A stretch of 64,000 bases of DNA from Lysobacterales bacterium (lineage in GTDB: Bacteria; Pseudomonadota; Gammaproteobacteria; Xanthomonadales; Rhodanobacteraceae). The stretch lies in NCBI GenBank assembly GCA_021324945.1, contig JAJPID010000063.1, positions 1 through 64,000 on the forward strand. Reading direction: 5' to 3'. Below, in pieces: positions 9,002 to 20,225 of the stretch (the stretch's first letter is position 1; the number at the start of each line of letters is the position of its first letter). Under the pieces are notes generated by a model that saw only the letters and a program-made list of their open reading frames with translations, was not told the origin of the DNA and searched no databases. A program made the translations under genes and the position numbers.

Positions 9002-9196
9002 GGCTGATTCCTCGGATGTGGAACGGATGAAGAAACGGCGCGGTGTTCGGGGATGACCTCCGGCATCGTGGTGGTGACGACTTCGCCGTGCGGGTGCGCG
9101 GTTCCGCCGCGTCCCTATCTTGCGAGTGTCGATGTAAAAAGAAAGTTCCGCGTGCGCGAATAGAAACCGGAAGCCGCAGGATCTCGAATCCGACAA

Positions 9197-10630
9197 TCAC
9201 TCCGCCCTTTGGCGCTCCGCCGAGCTCGGAATGCGCAGTGCTTCACGGTATTTGGCGACGGTGCGGCGTGCGACCTGGATGCCGCGCTTGTTCAGTTCGG
9301 TGGTGAGACCCTGATCCGACAGCGGTTTGCGCGGATCCTCCTCGGCGACCAGCTTGCGGATCATCGCCTGGATCGCGGTGGCCGAAGCCGCGCCGCCGTC
9401 GTCGGTTGCGACTCCGCTGGAGAAGAAGTGTTTGAACTCGAACGTGCCGCGCGGCGTACGCAGATATTTGCGCGTGGTGACGCGGGAGATCGTCGATTCG
9501 TGCATGCCCAGTTCATCGGCGACTTCGCGCAACACCAGCGGCTTCATCGCTTCGGGGCCGTAATCGAGAAACGCGCTTTGCGTGCGCACGATCGCCTGCG
9601 CCACGCGGAACAGCGTATCGGCGCGCGCCTTCAAGCTCTTCATCAGCCAGCGCGCTTCCTGCAATTGCCCGCGCAGGTACGCCGCGTCGTTGCGGCGCGC
9701 GCGCGCGATCAGGTCGCAATAGTGACGATTGATCGCCAGCCGCGGCTGGCAATTGGGCGACAGCGCCACGCGCCAGCGGCCGTCGACTTTCACCGCATAC
9801 GCATCGGGCGCGATGTATTCGGTCGGCGCCGGATCGAACGCCGCACCGGGTCGCGGGTCGAGGCCGCGGATCAGCGTCGCCGCGGCGATCACGTCTTCCG
9901 GATTGGTGTCGAGTTTGCGCGCCAGCTTCTGGAAGTCGCGCCTGGCCAGCAGTTCCAGTTCTGTGGCTACGATGCGTAGCGCCAGTTCGCGTGCCTCGGT
10001 GTTCTCGTCGAGTTGCTGCAGTTGCACGGAAAGACAATCGCGCAAATCGAGGCTGGCCACACCGGCAGGTTCGAAGCGCTGCACGCGGTGGCGCACCGCC
10101 TCGATCTCTTCCAGGCTCGGTGGCGGGTGCAGCGACTGCACCGCGGCCTTCACGGGCTCCAGGCCCTCGTGCAGGTAGCCGTCGGCATCGAGTGCATCGA
10201 TGATCGCCGCCGCGATCGCGCGATCGCGGTCGGAGAAACGCGCCAGGTTCAATTGCCACAGCAGATGATCGCGCAGATCTTCCTGCGCGGCATCCTGGTG
10301 TTCGGGCACCTCATCGTCATCGCCGAATGGATTGGCCGCGGGCGTTTCGATCGAGCCGGCGACATGCTCGTCCCAATGCTCGGTGTCGAATTCCACTTCG
10401 GGTTCGGGCGCCGCGTCTTCGGCCGATGCGATTTCGGGCTCGCCCGAATCGCCGTCGGCTTCGCCATGCTCGTCGGGACTTTCGATTTCCAGCAGCGGGT
10501 TGGTTTCGGCCAGTTCGCGCAGTTCGGTTTCCAGTTCGACCTGTGACAACTGCAACAGCCGGATGGCCTGCTGCAATTGCGGCGTCAGTGCGAGCTGTTG
10601 ATGCAGACGGAGCTGGATGCCGGGCTTCAT
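9197..10630 (-). CDS. rpoN: RNA polymerase sigma-54 factor
   Basis: A 477-residue sigma-54. Region I is the glutamine- and leucine-rich N-terminus (LRLHQQLALTPQLQQAIRLL), an acidic region II follows at about 50-110, and the core-binding and DNA-binding regions fill the rest. The RpoN box reads ARRTVAKYRE at 454-463. It sits downstream of lptB and upstream of hpf, the conserved lptB-rpoN-hpf order. A REP-like hairpin separates it from lptB. Confidence 0.96.
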   Translation of the reverse strand: MKPGIQLRLHQQLALTPQLQQAIRLLQLSQVELETELRELAETNPLLEIESPDEHGEADGDSGEPEIASAEDAAPEPEVEFDTEHWDEHVAGSIETPAANPFGDDDEVPEHQDAAQEDLRDHLLWQLNLARFSDRDRAIAAAIIDALDADGYLHEGLEPVKAAVQSLHPPPSLEEIEAVRHRVQRFEPAGVASLDLRDCLSVQLQQLDENTEARELALRIVATELELLARRDFQKLARKLDTNPEDVIAAATLIRGLDPRPGAAFDPAPTEYIAPDAYAVKVDGRWRVALSPNCQPRLAINRHYCDLIARARRNDAAYLRGQLQEARWLMKSLKARADTLFRVAQAIVRTQSAFLDYGPEAMKPLVLREVADELGMHESTISRVTTRKYLRTPRGTFEFKHFFSSGVATDDGGAASATAIQAMIRKLVAEEDPRKPLSDQGLTTELNKRGIQVARRTVAKYREALRIPSSAERQRAE

Positions 10631-10730
10631 CGTCAGGCAGCGAATCAGGGGTGGAGCGGATTTTGCATCCTAACGCGGCCCGGTGTGAACGGATAGCTCA
10701 GGGATGAGGGCGCCGGTCCGGCTTTCTCTT

Positions 10731-10775
10731 CGTTCCGGATTCCGCCCGCATCGATCGCGGGTGGGATCCGGAATG
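10731..10775. repeat. REP-like palindrome between lptB and rpoN
   Basis: The arm CGTTCCGGATTCCGCCCGC (10731-10749) pairs imperfectly with the arm ending CCGGAATG (10757-10775), about 16 of 19 positions. The CCGGAATGACG end resembles REP-type palindromes common in proteobacterial intergenic DNA. Only one copy was seen in the window. Confidence 0.5.
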
Positions 10776-10821
10776 ACGACAAGGGCTATGCTCGTATGTC
10801 CCGAATCCTGAGTCCCGAGAT

Positions 10822-11541
10822 TCACATCCGGAACTCGTGCCCCAGATACACCTCGCGCACCTGTTCGTGTGCGAGGATTTCCGCGGGCGTGCCGCGCGCA
10901 AGCACCTTGCCCTCGTTCAAGATGTAAGCGTGCTCGCAGATGCCGAGCGCTTCGCGCACGTTGTGGTCGGTGATCAGCACGCCGATGCCGCGGTCGCGCA
11001 GGTGCCGCACGATGCGCTGGATCTCGCCGACGGAAATGGGGTCAACGCCGGCAAAGGGTTCGTCCAGCAGCATGAAACGCGGGTTGGCCGCCAACGCGCG
11101 CGCGATCTCCACGCGTCGCCGCTCGCCGCCGGACAGGCTGATGCCGCGCTGCCCGCCGATGTGGGCGACCTTCAGTTCATCCAGCAGGGATTCCAGTTCG
11201 CGCTGACGTCCGTCCGCATTCAGATCGCCGCGCAATTCCAGCACCGCCAGCACGTTCTCCGCGACGGTCAAGCGGCGGAACACTGAAGGTTCCTGCGGCA
11301 GGTAGCCGATGCCGAGGCGTGCGCGCGCGTGCATCGGCAAGCCGGTGATGTCCTGGCCGTCCAGGGTGATGCGGCCGCCGTCGGCTTCGATCAAGCCGAC
11401 GATCATGTAGAAACACGTGGTCTTGCCCGCGCCGTTAGGGCCCAGCAGGCCTACCACTTCGCCTTGCCTGATCTCGAAAGCGAAGTCGTGCACCACCTGG
11501 CGTGCGCGAAAGCGCTTTTGCAATCCGCGTGCGGCGAGCAT
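10822..11541 (-). CDS. lptB: LPS export ABC transporter ATP-binding protein LptB
   Basis: A 239-residue ABC ATPase that powers LPS extraction from the inner membrane with LptF/LptG. Walker A is GPNGAGKT at 34-41, the signature is [16 protein letters not shown], and Walker B is [16 protein letters not shown]. It immediately follows lptA (adjacent start and stop), which with lptC and the Kdo genes makes an LPS operon on the minus strand. lptF and lptG are not in the window. Confidence 0.96.
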   Translation of the reverse strand: MLAARGLQKRFRARQVVHDFAFEIRQGEVVGLLGPNGAGKTTCFYMIVGLIEADGGRITLDGQDITGLPMHARARLGIGYLPQEPSVFRRLTVAENVLAVLELRGDLNADGRQRELESLLDELKVAHIGGQRGISLSGGERRRVEIARALAANPRFMLLDEPFAGVDPISVGEIQRIVRHLRDRGIGVLITDHNVREALGICEHAYILNEGKVLARGTPAEILAHEQVREVYLGHEFRM

Positions 11542-12141
11542 CTAGGTGGAACTCGCGGATGCCGGATGCAGGGTCAAATCGAGCGCCGGCGCGGGTTTGG
11601 CGGCGCCGCTCGCGGAGGAAGAAGCGGCCGGCGTCTTCGCGGGCTTGCCGGTCTTCTTCGGCTGCAAGGTCATGTGCACCTGGCCGCCGGCGCCGCCTTC
11701 ACCGTTGATTTGTCCGCTGTCGGTGTTGTACGTGAGCTTGGCGCCGTGGAATTCGCCCTGGCCTTCATGCACCACCACCGCGTTGCCGGTCAACACCACG
11801 GTGTTCTGCGAAACGGTGTAATCGATGCTGTCGGCCTGACCGTGCACCAAGCTGCCGTCGTCGAGTTTCTGCGCCATGTGCGCAGGACCGCCGGTCAGCA
11901 CCACACGCTGCACCTGATTGTCCTGATCGAAATAACCCACGCCCTTGTCGCCATCGGCGTGCAGCGTGCCCTGGTCCATCTTCACATGGCCCGTGAAAGT
12001 GGCCTTGCCGGCGTCCTGGCTGCCTGAGAAAGAATCGGCATTGACGTTGACCGGCTGGTCGCGGTCGGCCTGCGTGGCGTTCGCGGCGGCGCAGAACATC
12101 AGGACGACAAACGCGAATGCGAAGTAAACCGGTCTGCGCAT
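11542..12141 (-). CDS. lptA: LPS transport periplasmic protein LptA
   Basis: A periplasmic bridge protein of 199 residues. The signal peptide is MRRPVYFAFAFVVLMFCAAA, with likely cleavage after ANA. The OstA-like beta-jellyroll follows (VNVNADSFSGSQDAGKATFT). A start further upstream is possible in frame, but ATG 12141 gives a clean signal peptide and begins one base after the lptC stop. The C-terminal tail is rich in Ala, Ser, Pro and Lys. LptA polymerises between LptC and LptD. Confidence 0.93.
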   Translation of the reverse strand: MRRPVYFAFAFVVLMFCAAANATQADRDQPVNVNADSFSGSQDAGKATFTGHVKMDQGTLHADGDKGVGYFDQDNQVQRVVLTGGPAHMAQKLDDGSLVHGQADSIDYTVSQNTVVLTGNAVVVHEGQGEFHGAKLTYNTDSGQINGEGGAGGQVHMTLQPKKTGKPAKTPAASSSASGAAKPAPALDLTLHPASASST

Positions 12142-12142
12142 G

Positions 12143-12718
12143 TCAATGTTTGTGTGCTTGCGGAGTGAGGACGCCGTGAACATCGGAGAGCAACTCCAGC
12201 GAGTGGGTGTTCATGTCGGCTCTCATGCCGACGCCGCGCAGTATAGAGCCGGTCTGCTGAATCACGCTGGGCGCGTCGGAAGCCATCTTCTTGTCCTTCG
12301 TCCAAACCGTGGCATCGGCCGTGTGCACCTCGGCGGCCTTGACGGTTTTCGTGGCGGGGCGGCGCATGTCCACCTTGCCGATCAGCTTCACCAACGAGTT
12401 GTCGGCGCTGACCCAGGCATATTGCGAAGTACCGTGCCAGTCGGCGTTGTCGGCGCCGTAGATCGTGAAGATCGGTGCGTTGACGTAAAGCGAATCGTCG
12501 CCTTCGCGCCGCGCCAGATAGGGCGCGACCAGACGGAAGGCCGGCGTGCCGTCTTCGTCCAGCGCATCCAGCGTGAAATCGTTGAGCGTGTAGCTCGAGC
12601 GCGGCGGGCCGACCATCTCGTTCGGTTTCGGCGGCGGTCTCAACCATTGGATCAGCAGCCAGCTGCCGATCGCAGCCAGCGCGAGTACGACCGCCAATGA
12701 AAGACTGCGGCGATCCAC
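12143..12718 (-). CDS. lptC: LPS export protein LptC
   Basis: A bitopic inner-membrane protein of about 191 residues that passes LPS from LptBFG to LptA. One membrane helix lies near the N-terminus (about 6-24, SLAVVLALAAIGSWLLIQWL), followed by a periplasmic beta-jellyroll (YTLNDFTLDALDEDGTPAFR). GTG 12718, two bases after the kdsC stop, gives the usual LptC length. The alternative ATG 12781 overlaps kdsC by 61 bp. The start is therefore moderately sure, the identity is not in doubt. Confidence 0.9.
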   Translation of the reverse strand: MDRRSLSLAVVLALAAIGSWLLIQWLRPPPKPNEMVGPPRSSYTLNDFTLDALDEDGTPAFRLVAPYLARREGDDSLYVNAPIFTIYGADNADWHGTSQYAWVSADNSLVKLIGKVDMRRPATKTVKAAEVHTADATVWTKDKKMASDAPSVIQQTGSILRGVGMRADMNTHSLELLSDVHGVLTPQAHKH

Positions 12719-12720
12719 AA

Positions 12721-13263
12721 TCAGGACCAGTGCTTCAATTCTTCTTCGACCTTGCCCTGCGCCAGCAGGATCAGGTCGCACAATTCGCGCACCGCGCCGC
12801 GGCCGCCTTCAAGTTTGGTGCACCAGTGCGCGCGCTCGATCACCCACGGATGCGCGTTCGCCACCGCGACCGCGAAACCCGCCGTGCGCATGGCGGCCAG
12901 ATCGGTGACGTCGTCGCCGACGAAAGCCGCCTGTTCCGGCGACAGTTCCGCGCCATGCAGCAGATCTTCCAAGCACGCGCGCTTGTCGAACTGGCCCTGG
13001 TAGACGTGATCGATGCCGAGTTCCTCCGCACGCAACGCCACCACGTGGCTGATCCGCGCGCTGACCAGCGCCACGTCCACGCCGTTCGCCATCAAGCGCT
13101 TCAAGCCGTGGCCGTCCAGCACGTGGAAAGCCTTCCACTCGTGACCGTCTTCGCCGTGAATCAAGCGGCCATCGGTGAGCGTGCCGTCCACGTCGAAGGC
13201 GACGAGCTTGATGCGAGAAGCGCGCTCGAGAATTTCGGCGGGAATGTCGGAGAGGTAGGGCAC
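12721..13263 (-). CDS. kdsC: 3-deoxy-D-manno-octulosonate 8-phosphate phosphatase KdsC
   Basis: A HAD-family phosphatase of about 180 residues that removes phosphate from Kdo-8-P. The catalytic motif is AFDVDGTLTDG and the later HAD motif is FVGDDVTDLAAM. GTG 13263 gives the normal KdsC length. An in-frame ATG at 13350 would add 29 residues with no family counterpart. It follows kdsD and precedes lptC, so Kdo synthesis and LPS transport genes are coupled. Confidence 0.93.
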   Translation of the reverse strand: MPYLSDIPAEILERASRIKLVAFDVDGTLTDGRLIHGEDGHEWKAFHVLDGHGLKRLMANGVDVALVSARISHVVALRAEELGIDHVYQGQFDKRACLEDLLHGAELSPEQAAFVGDDVTDLAAMRTAGFAVAVANAHPWVIERAHWCTKLEGGRGAVRELCDLILLAQGKVEEELKHWS

Positions 13264-13439
13264 GGGGCAGGCGACTGCGACGAGATCGCAAATTGTAGCG
13301 GGGGATGGGTGGTCGGAGTGCGGAAATCGAACCGTCCAGCGAGACCGCAAACTCTCGACTGCGCAATAGACGAGTGCCGCGGTGCTTGAGAGAACGTCGG
13401 AGCGAAGCGCCCGCTACCCGCCTCCCATGCCGCTCTTGC

Positions 13440-14459
13440 TCAAACCACCCTCGCGCGCATCAGGTCATGGATGTTCAGCGCGCCCACCACGCGACGCTCG
13501 CCGTTCACCACGATCAGCGCGTGGATCTTGTGCGCGTCCATCAATTGCGCGGCTTCTGCGGCCAGCTTGTCCGGGCCGATGGTCTTGGGCGTGCGCGTCA
13601 TCAGTTGCGATACCGGCGCGCCGCGCATGTCCACGCCGTCGTCGTCCAGCGCGCGGCGGAGGTCACCGTCGGTGAACACGCCGAGCAGCCGGTCGTCCTG
13701 ATCCACGATCGCGGTCATGCCGAGGCCCTTGCGTGACATTTCCATCAGCGCTTCGGTGAGCGTGGCGTCCGCGCGCACCTGCGGAATCTTATCGCCGACG
13801 TGCATGATGTCCTCGATGCGCAGCAGCAGGCGGCGGCCCAGCGCGCCGGCGGGATGCGACATCGCGAAATCCTCGGCGGTGAAACCGTGCGCCTCCAGCA
13901 GCGCGATCGCCAGCGCATCGCCCATTACCAGGGCAGCGGTGGTGCTGGCCGTGGGCGCCAGGCCCAACGGGCAAGCTTCCACCGACACGCTGACATCCAG
14001 ATGCACGTCGGAGGCGCGTGCCAGCGAGGAATCCGGCCGGCCGGTCATCGCGATCAGCGGATTGCCCTGACGCTTGATCAGCGGCAGGATCGTGAGTAGC
14101 TCGTCCGTTTCGCCGGAATAGGAGAGGGCCAACACGACGTCCTCGGGCGTGATCATGCCCAGATCGCCGTGGCTGGCTTCGCCCGGGTGCACGAAGAACG
14201 CCGGTGTGCCGGTGGAAGCAAGCGTTGCCGCGATCTTGCGCGCGATGTGCCCGGACTTGCCCATGCCGGTGACGACCACCCGGCCGTCGCATTCTAGGAT
14301 CACGCGGCAGGCGCGCACGAACTCGCCATCGATGCGCGATTCCAGCGCGCGGATCGCGGCGGTTTCTGTGGCGATCACCGTATGGGCGCTACGCGAAAGC
14401 GCGTCGCTGGCGGGATGTGGATGCACGTCGGCGCTGGTTTCCGCACTCAAGGCGTTCAT
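13440..14459 (-). CDS. kdsD: D-arabinose 5-phosphate isomerase (KdsD/GutQ family)
   Basis: A 339-residue isomerase that turns ribulose-5-P into arabinose-5-P, the first step to Kdo. The SIS domain has GMGKSGHIARKIAATLASTG, with a conserved HPGEASHGDLG loop and LSYSGETDEL. A histidine-bearing MSHPAGALGRRLL motif links to two C-terminal CBS domains (about 210-339). It is the first gene of the minus-strand LPS cluster and is divergent from ibaG across a 185-bp gap in which no promoter could be assigned with confidence. Confidence 0.95.
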   Translation of the reverse strand: MNALSAETSADVHPHPASDALSRSAHTVIATETAAIRALESRIDGEFVRACRVILECDGRVVVTGMGKSGHIARKIAATLASTGTPAFFVHPGEASHGDLGMITPEDVVLALSYSGETDELLTILPLIKRQGNPLIAMTGRPDSSLARASDVHLDVSVSVEACPLGLAPTASTTAALVMGDALAIALLEAHGFTAEDFAMSHPAGALGRRLLLRIEDIMHVGDKIPQVRADATLTEALMEMSRKGLGMTAIVDQDDRLLGVFTDGDLRRALDDDGVDMRGAPVSQLMTRTPKTIGPDKLAAEAAQLMDAHKIHALIVVNGERRVVGALNIHDLMRARVV

Positions 14460-14644
14460 CGTCGTCTTTCCCTGGCAATTACGTTGGGCCGCGCAGCGAG
14501 CCTTATTCTCGCCACGATAATTCCGTTAAGATGCCCGGTTAGCATTCTAACTTGTTCCAACGCACATCCTGCCCGGGCGGCTGACAGCGGCGAAGCACGG
14601 TTCAGACAGCTTGCCGGGGCTTTTCTTTCGAGACGCTTTCCCAC

Positions 14645-16286
<1,642 letters not shown>

Positions 16287-16291
16287 TAAAA

Positions 16292-16437
16292 ACCGGGAAT
16301 GGGGGTGGGTAACGGGGCGCTCTGTTCCGGGCGTCGATGCCGGAGCCCATCCTTGCGTTGGCCGAAACTCTCGCAATCTGGCAGGGCTGTTTGATTTTTG
16401 CGTCCCGTCCGCTGGCCCCAATCCCCGCTTCACCGCT
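16292..16437. repeat. heptad-periodic palindromic element, copy 3
   Basis: The element lies between the convergent genes murA and the DUF3108 gene. The left arm (16292-16320) reads CCGGGAA, TGGGGGT, GGGTAAC. The right arm (about 16394-16437), read on the minus strand, gives GCGGTGA, AGCGGGG, ATTGGGG, CCAGCGG, ACGGGAC and covers the DUF3108 stop codon. Its position suits a bidirectional terminator. Confidence 0.6.
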
Positions 16438-17119
16438 GCGAATAACTCTCCAACTTCATCATCAGCTCACCGCCGTCGTTCTGCGCGACCTGCACCGGCG
16501 CGAGTACGTTGGGCGCGAACCAGGCTTCGAACCCGCCGCCGTCGGTGCGCGCGACGTGCGTCGCGTCGTAATGGCCCGCGGGCACGTTGATCTGCTGTTT
16601 GCCCTGTGCGGTGTAGTGCTGCGTCTCGATGTGGTCGCGCACGGCGATCGGCAAGGCGAAATCGTGCTTGCCGTCGAGCAGACCAGCCTCGATCGCAAGC
16701 ACTATCGTGTGTCGCTCGATCGCGCCTGGCTGCGCAGCGAATTGATGTTGTCCTTTGTCGTCCACACTGATGGTGTTGCTCGACCAGTCGAAACGCACGT
16801 GCCGCTCCTTGTGCTTGATCGCGGCATCCATCGCGTAGTCGTAACTCAGTCCCTCCGGCAGGTCGCCTTTCCAGCGGAACGTGGAAGTCTCTTGGACATT
16901 GGCGCTCATCAACGCGGCCAGTCCTTCGGTGCCTTTGCTGGCGGTGGTGAACGTCCAGGTGTTGTCGCCCGCAAATTGCAAGGTCATGGTGGCCTCGCCG
17001 ATCGGCGAACCATCCTTCAGCAATTGATAGCGCGCAGTGAAAGCAGGCAACGGTGCAGCGAGTGCGCTACCGGCGAACAGCAGCAACGCGGCGGCTGAGA
17101 AAAGACGAAACGGCTTCAT
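16430..17119 (-). CDS. secreted DUF3108-domain protein
   Basis: A 229-residue exported protein. The signal peptide is MKPFRLFSAAALLLFAGSALA, with cleavage after ALA. The mature part (LPAFTARYQLLKDGSPIGEA and onward) matches DUF3108, a family often encoded beside purN/purM in proteobacteria, of unknown function and probably periplasmic. ATG 17119 was preferred over ATG 17125 because GGA lies 6 bases upstream of it. The gene is third in a purM-purN-DUF3108 run on the minus strand. Confidence 0.85.
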   Translation of the reverse strand: MKPFRLFSAAALLLFAGSALAAPLPAFTARYQLLKDGSPIGEATMTLQFAGDNTWTFTTASKGTEGLAALMSANVQETSTFRWKGDLPEGLSYDYAMDAAIKHKERHVRFDWSSNTISVDDKGQHQFAAQPGAIERHTIVLAIEAGLLDGKHDFALPIAVRDHIETQHYTAQGKQQINVPAGHYDATHVARTDGGGFEAWFAPNVLAPVQVAQNDGGELMMKLESYSQR

Positions 17120-17180
17120 GATCATTCCGGCGAACTGCGAAACCAGCGATGACTGTGGCGCCGTTTCGCTGAACCCAGCC

Positions 17181-17843
17181 TCACGCGGCGTCAAGCGTTC
17201 CGTTTTCGTCGAGACCCAAAGGTCTGTGCAGCGCTTTGCCGTCGCAATGCACCACGCCGTCGCGCAATTCCACACGCCCGCGTGCGATCGCATCGACGCA
17301 AGCGACGAGCAAACGGTGCTCCTCCGGCAACAGACGTGCGGCCAGCGCGTCTTCATCGTCGTGCGGATGGATCGGGATGCGCGTCTGCGCGATCACCGGG
17401 CCGCCATCCAGTTCCGCGGTGACGAAATGCACACTGGCGCCGTGCTCGGCGTCGCGCGCGGCGATCGCGCGGCGATGCGTGTGCAGGCCGCGGTATTTCG
17501 GCAACAGCGAGGGATGGATATTGATGATGCGCCCCAGCCATTGCTCGACGACATTCGCGTCCAAGATGCGCATGAAACCGGCCAACACCACGTGCTTCGC
17601 GCCGCTCTCCGCTACGCGCGCGAACAGCGCTTCATCGAATTCGCGCCGCGTCGGGAAGGTTTTCGGATTCAAAGCGAAGGTCCGAATTCCGTGCGCTTCG
17701 GCGTTGCGCAGTGCCGGTGCTTCGGCCTTGTCGCTGGCCACCAGAACGATTTCGACCGGCAACTTTCCGGCTTCCTTCGCATCGATCAGCGCGGCCAGAT
17801 TGCTGCCGCGACTGGATGCGAGGACGGCAATTGGAAAACTCAT
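17181..17843 (-). CDS. purN: phosphoribosylglycinamide formyltransferase PurN
   Basis: A 220-residue enzyme using 10-formyltetrahydrofolate to formylate GAR in purine synthesis. The N-terminal substrate-binding motif is [12 protein letters not shown], and the catalytic Asn/His region is [20 protein letters not shown] followed by DGGPVIAQ with the catalytic Asp. The start overlaps the purM stop by 4 bp, the usual purM-purN coupling. Confidence 0.96.
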   Translation of the reverse strand: MSFPIAVLASSRGSNLAALIDAKEAGKLPVEIVLVASDKAEAPALRNAEAHGIRTFALNPKTFPTRREFDEALFARVAESGAKHVVLAGFMRILDANVVEQWLGRIINIHPSLLPKYRGLHTHRRAIAARDAEHGASVHFVTAELDGGPVIAQTRIPIHPHDDEDALAARLLPEEHRLLVACVDAIARGRVELRDGVVHCDGKALHRPLGLDENGTLDAA

Positions 17844-18874
17844 GCGATCCGCACGCGCACGCCGCCGTCTGTCGCTACCACTCGGCCGATGACCCAGCTT
17901 TGCAGCTTTGCGTTCGTCAAAGCCTCACGCGCTTTCTCGACATCGACGGGATCCAGGATCACGGTAAACCCGATCCCGCAATTGAACGTGCGCCACATGT
18001 CTTCGCGAGGCACGTTGCCTTCGCGTTGCAGCCAATCGAACACCGGCGGCAGTTTCCATGCCGACGAATCGATCGACAGCCCCAATCCCTCCGGCACTAC
18101 GCGGATGATGTTTTCGATCAATCCCCCGCCGGTGATATGCGCCATGCCGTGCACTTCCACTGCGCGCATCAATTCCAGCATCGGTTTGACGTAGATTATG
18201 GTCGGCGCCATCAGCGCATCGGCGAGCTTCACGCCGCCGACATCGAGGTCGAACGGCGAGCCCGCGCGCTCGACGATCTTGCGGATCAGCGAATAGCCGT
18301 TGGAATGCGGGCCGCTGGAAGCCACACCGAGGATTACATCGCCCGCGCGGACTTTCGAACCGTCGATCAGCGCGGATTTTTCCACCGCGCCCACACAGAA
18401 ACCGGCGAGATCGTATTCACCGGCCGGGTACATGTCCGGCATCTCTGCGGTTTCGCCGCCGATGAGCGCGCAGCCGGCCAGTTCGCAACCGCGCGCGATG
18501 CCGCCGATTACGCTCGCCGTGGCATCGACCTCGAGTTTGCCGGTGGCGAAGTAATCGAGGAAGAACAGCGGCTCTGCACCCTGCACCAGCACATCGTTGA
18601 CGCACATGCCGACGAGGTCGATGCCGATAGTGTCGTGGCGGTTCAACTGCTGCGCGAGCTTCAGCTTGGTGCCGACACCGTCCGTTCCGGACACCAGCAC
18701 GGGTTCGCGATACTTGTTCGACAGATCGAACAGCGCGCCGAAGCCGCCCAGCCCGCCCATCACTTCCGGCCTGAAGGTGGCGTTGACCAGCGGCTTGATG
18801 CGCTCGACGACTTCGTTGCCCTTGTCAATGTCCACGCCGGCGGCGCGGTAGGTGAGCGGTTGCTTTTCGGACAT
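17840..18874 (-). CDS. purM: phosphoribosylformylglycinamidine cyclo-ligase PurM
   Basis: A 344-residue AIR synthetase. The N-terminus has [20 protein letters not shown] and the family motif [11 protein letters not shown] (here [11 protein letters not shown]). [11 protein letters not shown] and [14 protein letters not shown] are also present. The start at ATG 18874 gives the family length. A longer in-frame start at 18955 lies in the divergent promoter region shared with the DUF2066 gene. Confidence 0.97.
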   Translation of the reverse strand: MSEKQPLTYRAAGVDIDKGNEVVERIKPLVNATFRPEVMGGLGGFGALFDLSNKYREPVLVSGTDGVGTKLKLAQQLNRHDTIGIDLVGMCVNDVLVQGAEPLFFLDYFATGKLEVDATASVIGGIARGCELAGCALIGGETAEMPDMYPAGEYDLAGFCVGAVEKSALIDGSKVRAGDVILGVASSGPHSNGYSLIRKIVERAGSPFDLDVGGVKLADALMAPTIIYVKPMLELMRAVEVHGMAHITGGGLIENIIRVVPEGLGLSIDSSAWKLPPVFDWLQREGNVPREDMWRTFNCGIGFTVILDPVDVEKAREALTNAKLQSWVIGRVVATDGGVRVRIA

Positions 18875-18970
18875 GGGAACGGGCTGTGGCAAAGCCGGAA
18901 GAGTACTGAATGATAGACGGCGCAGTGCCGATTGGGCAGACTGTCGAGGGTGCAAGGGAAGGGCTTGATC

Positions 18971-19624
18971 ATGTCGCGTTTTCTCGCCGCTGCGCTGCTC
19001 ATGTTTTCACTGCTGTTTGTCATGCACGCGTACGCGGACGACACCGCGCCACCCAGCGGCGGCTACTCGGCCACGGTGCCGGTGGCGGACACCACCGATG
19101 CCGCGCGCGACAAGGCAATCGCCGCGGCCCTGTCGCAGATGCTCGGCAATCTCGCGCCGAACGCCAAGCCAGGTCCGGACGTGCTGGCTCAAGCCTCGGG
19201 CTATGTGCGCAATTACAGGTACCAGCGCGCGGCCGGCGGCGCTGGTTTGCAGTTGCAGGTGGATTTCGATCCTGGTTCGATCCAGCACCTCCTGGAGCAG
19301 ATGGGCGCGTCCGCGACGGCGGCTGCAAATGCACCTGCGCCCGCGGGTTCCAGCGGCGCACCGGTTGCGGCCGGCGGCAAGGGCACGTGGTGGGTGGATG
19401 GCATCGGCAGCGCGCAGGATTTCGCCACGCTGCTCGCCACGTTGCGCCAGTCCGACCAATTGCAGGACGTGATTCCGATCGCCGCGCAGGGCGATGGCGT
19501 GCTGCTGCAGCTTTCGTGGAACGCGTCGCTGCCGGACGTGTTGAACGCCTTGACTGCGAGCGGGCATTTCAGCACGGCGCCGGCGCACGATGGCGCAGAT
19601 GCCTCCTTGCATTGGTCACATTGA
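18971..19624 (+). CDS. exported DUF2066-domain protein
   Basis: A 217-residue protein with a signal peptide ([20 protein letters not shown], cleavage near AYA). The body matches DUF2066, a family of unknown function commonly found beside purM and hda in gammaproteobacteria. The ATG at 18971 has AAGGG about 6 bases upstream. It is the first gene of a plus-strand run with the phosphatidyltransferase, the PerM-like permease and hda. Confidence 0.82.
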   Translation: MSRFLAAALLMFSLLFVMHAYADDTAPPSGGYSATVPVADTTDAARDKAIAAALSQMLGNLAPNAKPGPDVLAQASGYVRNYRYQRAAGGAGLQLQVDFDPGSIQHLLEQMGASATAAANAPAPAGSSGAPVAAGGKGTWWVDGIGSAQDFATLLATLRQSDQLQDVIPIAAQGDGVLLQLSWNASLPDVLNALTASGHFSTAPAHDGADASLHWSH

Positions 19625-19634
19625 CTTCGATGCG

Positions 19635-20225
19635 ATGACCGCTGCGCCAGTCAGCCACAAATCATCCAGCCCGTTACGGCACTTGCCGAATCTGATCACC
19701 TGCCTGCGCATCGCGCTGGCGGCGCCGCTGATCATGATGGTGTTACAGCAACGCTTCGCCGCGGCGCTGATCATCGGTACGATCGCCGGATTGTCCGACG
19801 GCGTGGACGGCTTTCTGGCGCGGCGTTTCGGCTGGCGCTCGGCTCTGGGTGCGGTACTGGATGCTGTGGCCGACAAGCTGATGCTGGTCGGCGTCTATCT
19901 CGCGCTGGCATCCATCGGCCGCATCGCGTTCGCGCTGGCGTGGCTGGTGTTGGCGCGTGATCTGATCATCGTGACCGGCGCGCTGCTGTTCCGAGTGATC
20001 ATCGGCAAGTTCGAGGCGCAGCCCAGCTTGTGGTCCAAGGCGACCACGCTGGCGCAGATTCTGTTCGTACTGGCGGTGCTGGGCGCGGCCTGTTTCGGCT
20101 GGCGTTGGTCGCCGCACCCTTACGGCTGGATCGTCGCGGTGTTGACGGTGATCAGCGGCGCCGATTACATCGTGCGCTGGAGCCTGCGGGCGCGCGATGG
20201 GTTGCGCGCGAGGAAAAACCGATGA
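19635..20225 (+). CDS. CDP-alcohol phosphatidyltransferase family membrane protein
   Basis: A 196-residue membrane enzyme of the PgsA/Pls-type family. The signature DG-xx-AR-8x-G-3x-D-3x-D is seen in SDGVDGFLARRFGW and LGAVLDAVADK. Several hydrophobic helices surround it. The family joins a CDP-activated lipid to an alcohol such as glycerol-3-phosphate. Whether this one makes PG-P or another lipid cannot be told from sequence alone, and many gammaproteobacteria keep a second copy beside hda. ATG 19635 was chosen because it begins after the DUF2066 stop. The stop overlaps the next start (ATGA). Confidence 0.85.
   Translation: MTAAPVSHKSSSPLRHLPNLITCLRIALAAPLIMMVLQQRFAAALIIGTIAGLSDGVDGFLARRFGWRSALGAVLDAVADKLMLVGVYLALASIGRIAFALAWLVLARDLIIVTGALLFRVIIGKFEAQPSLWSKATTLAQILFVLAVLGAACFGWRWSPHPYGWIVAVLTVISGADYIVRWSLRARDGLRARKNR

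Noticed and set aside
10731-10775. Reading the lptB-rpoN palindrome as a classical rho-independent terminator
   Set aside because: No T-run follows on the minus strand. It fits a REP-like element better.
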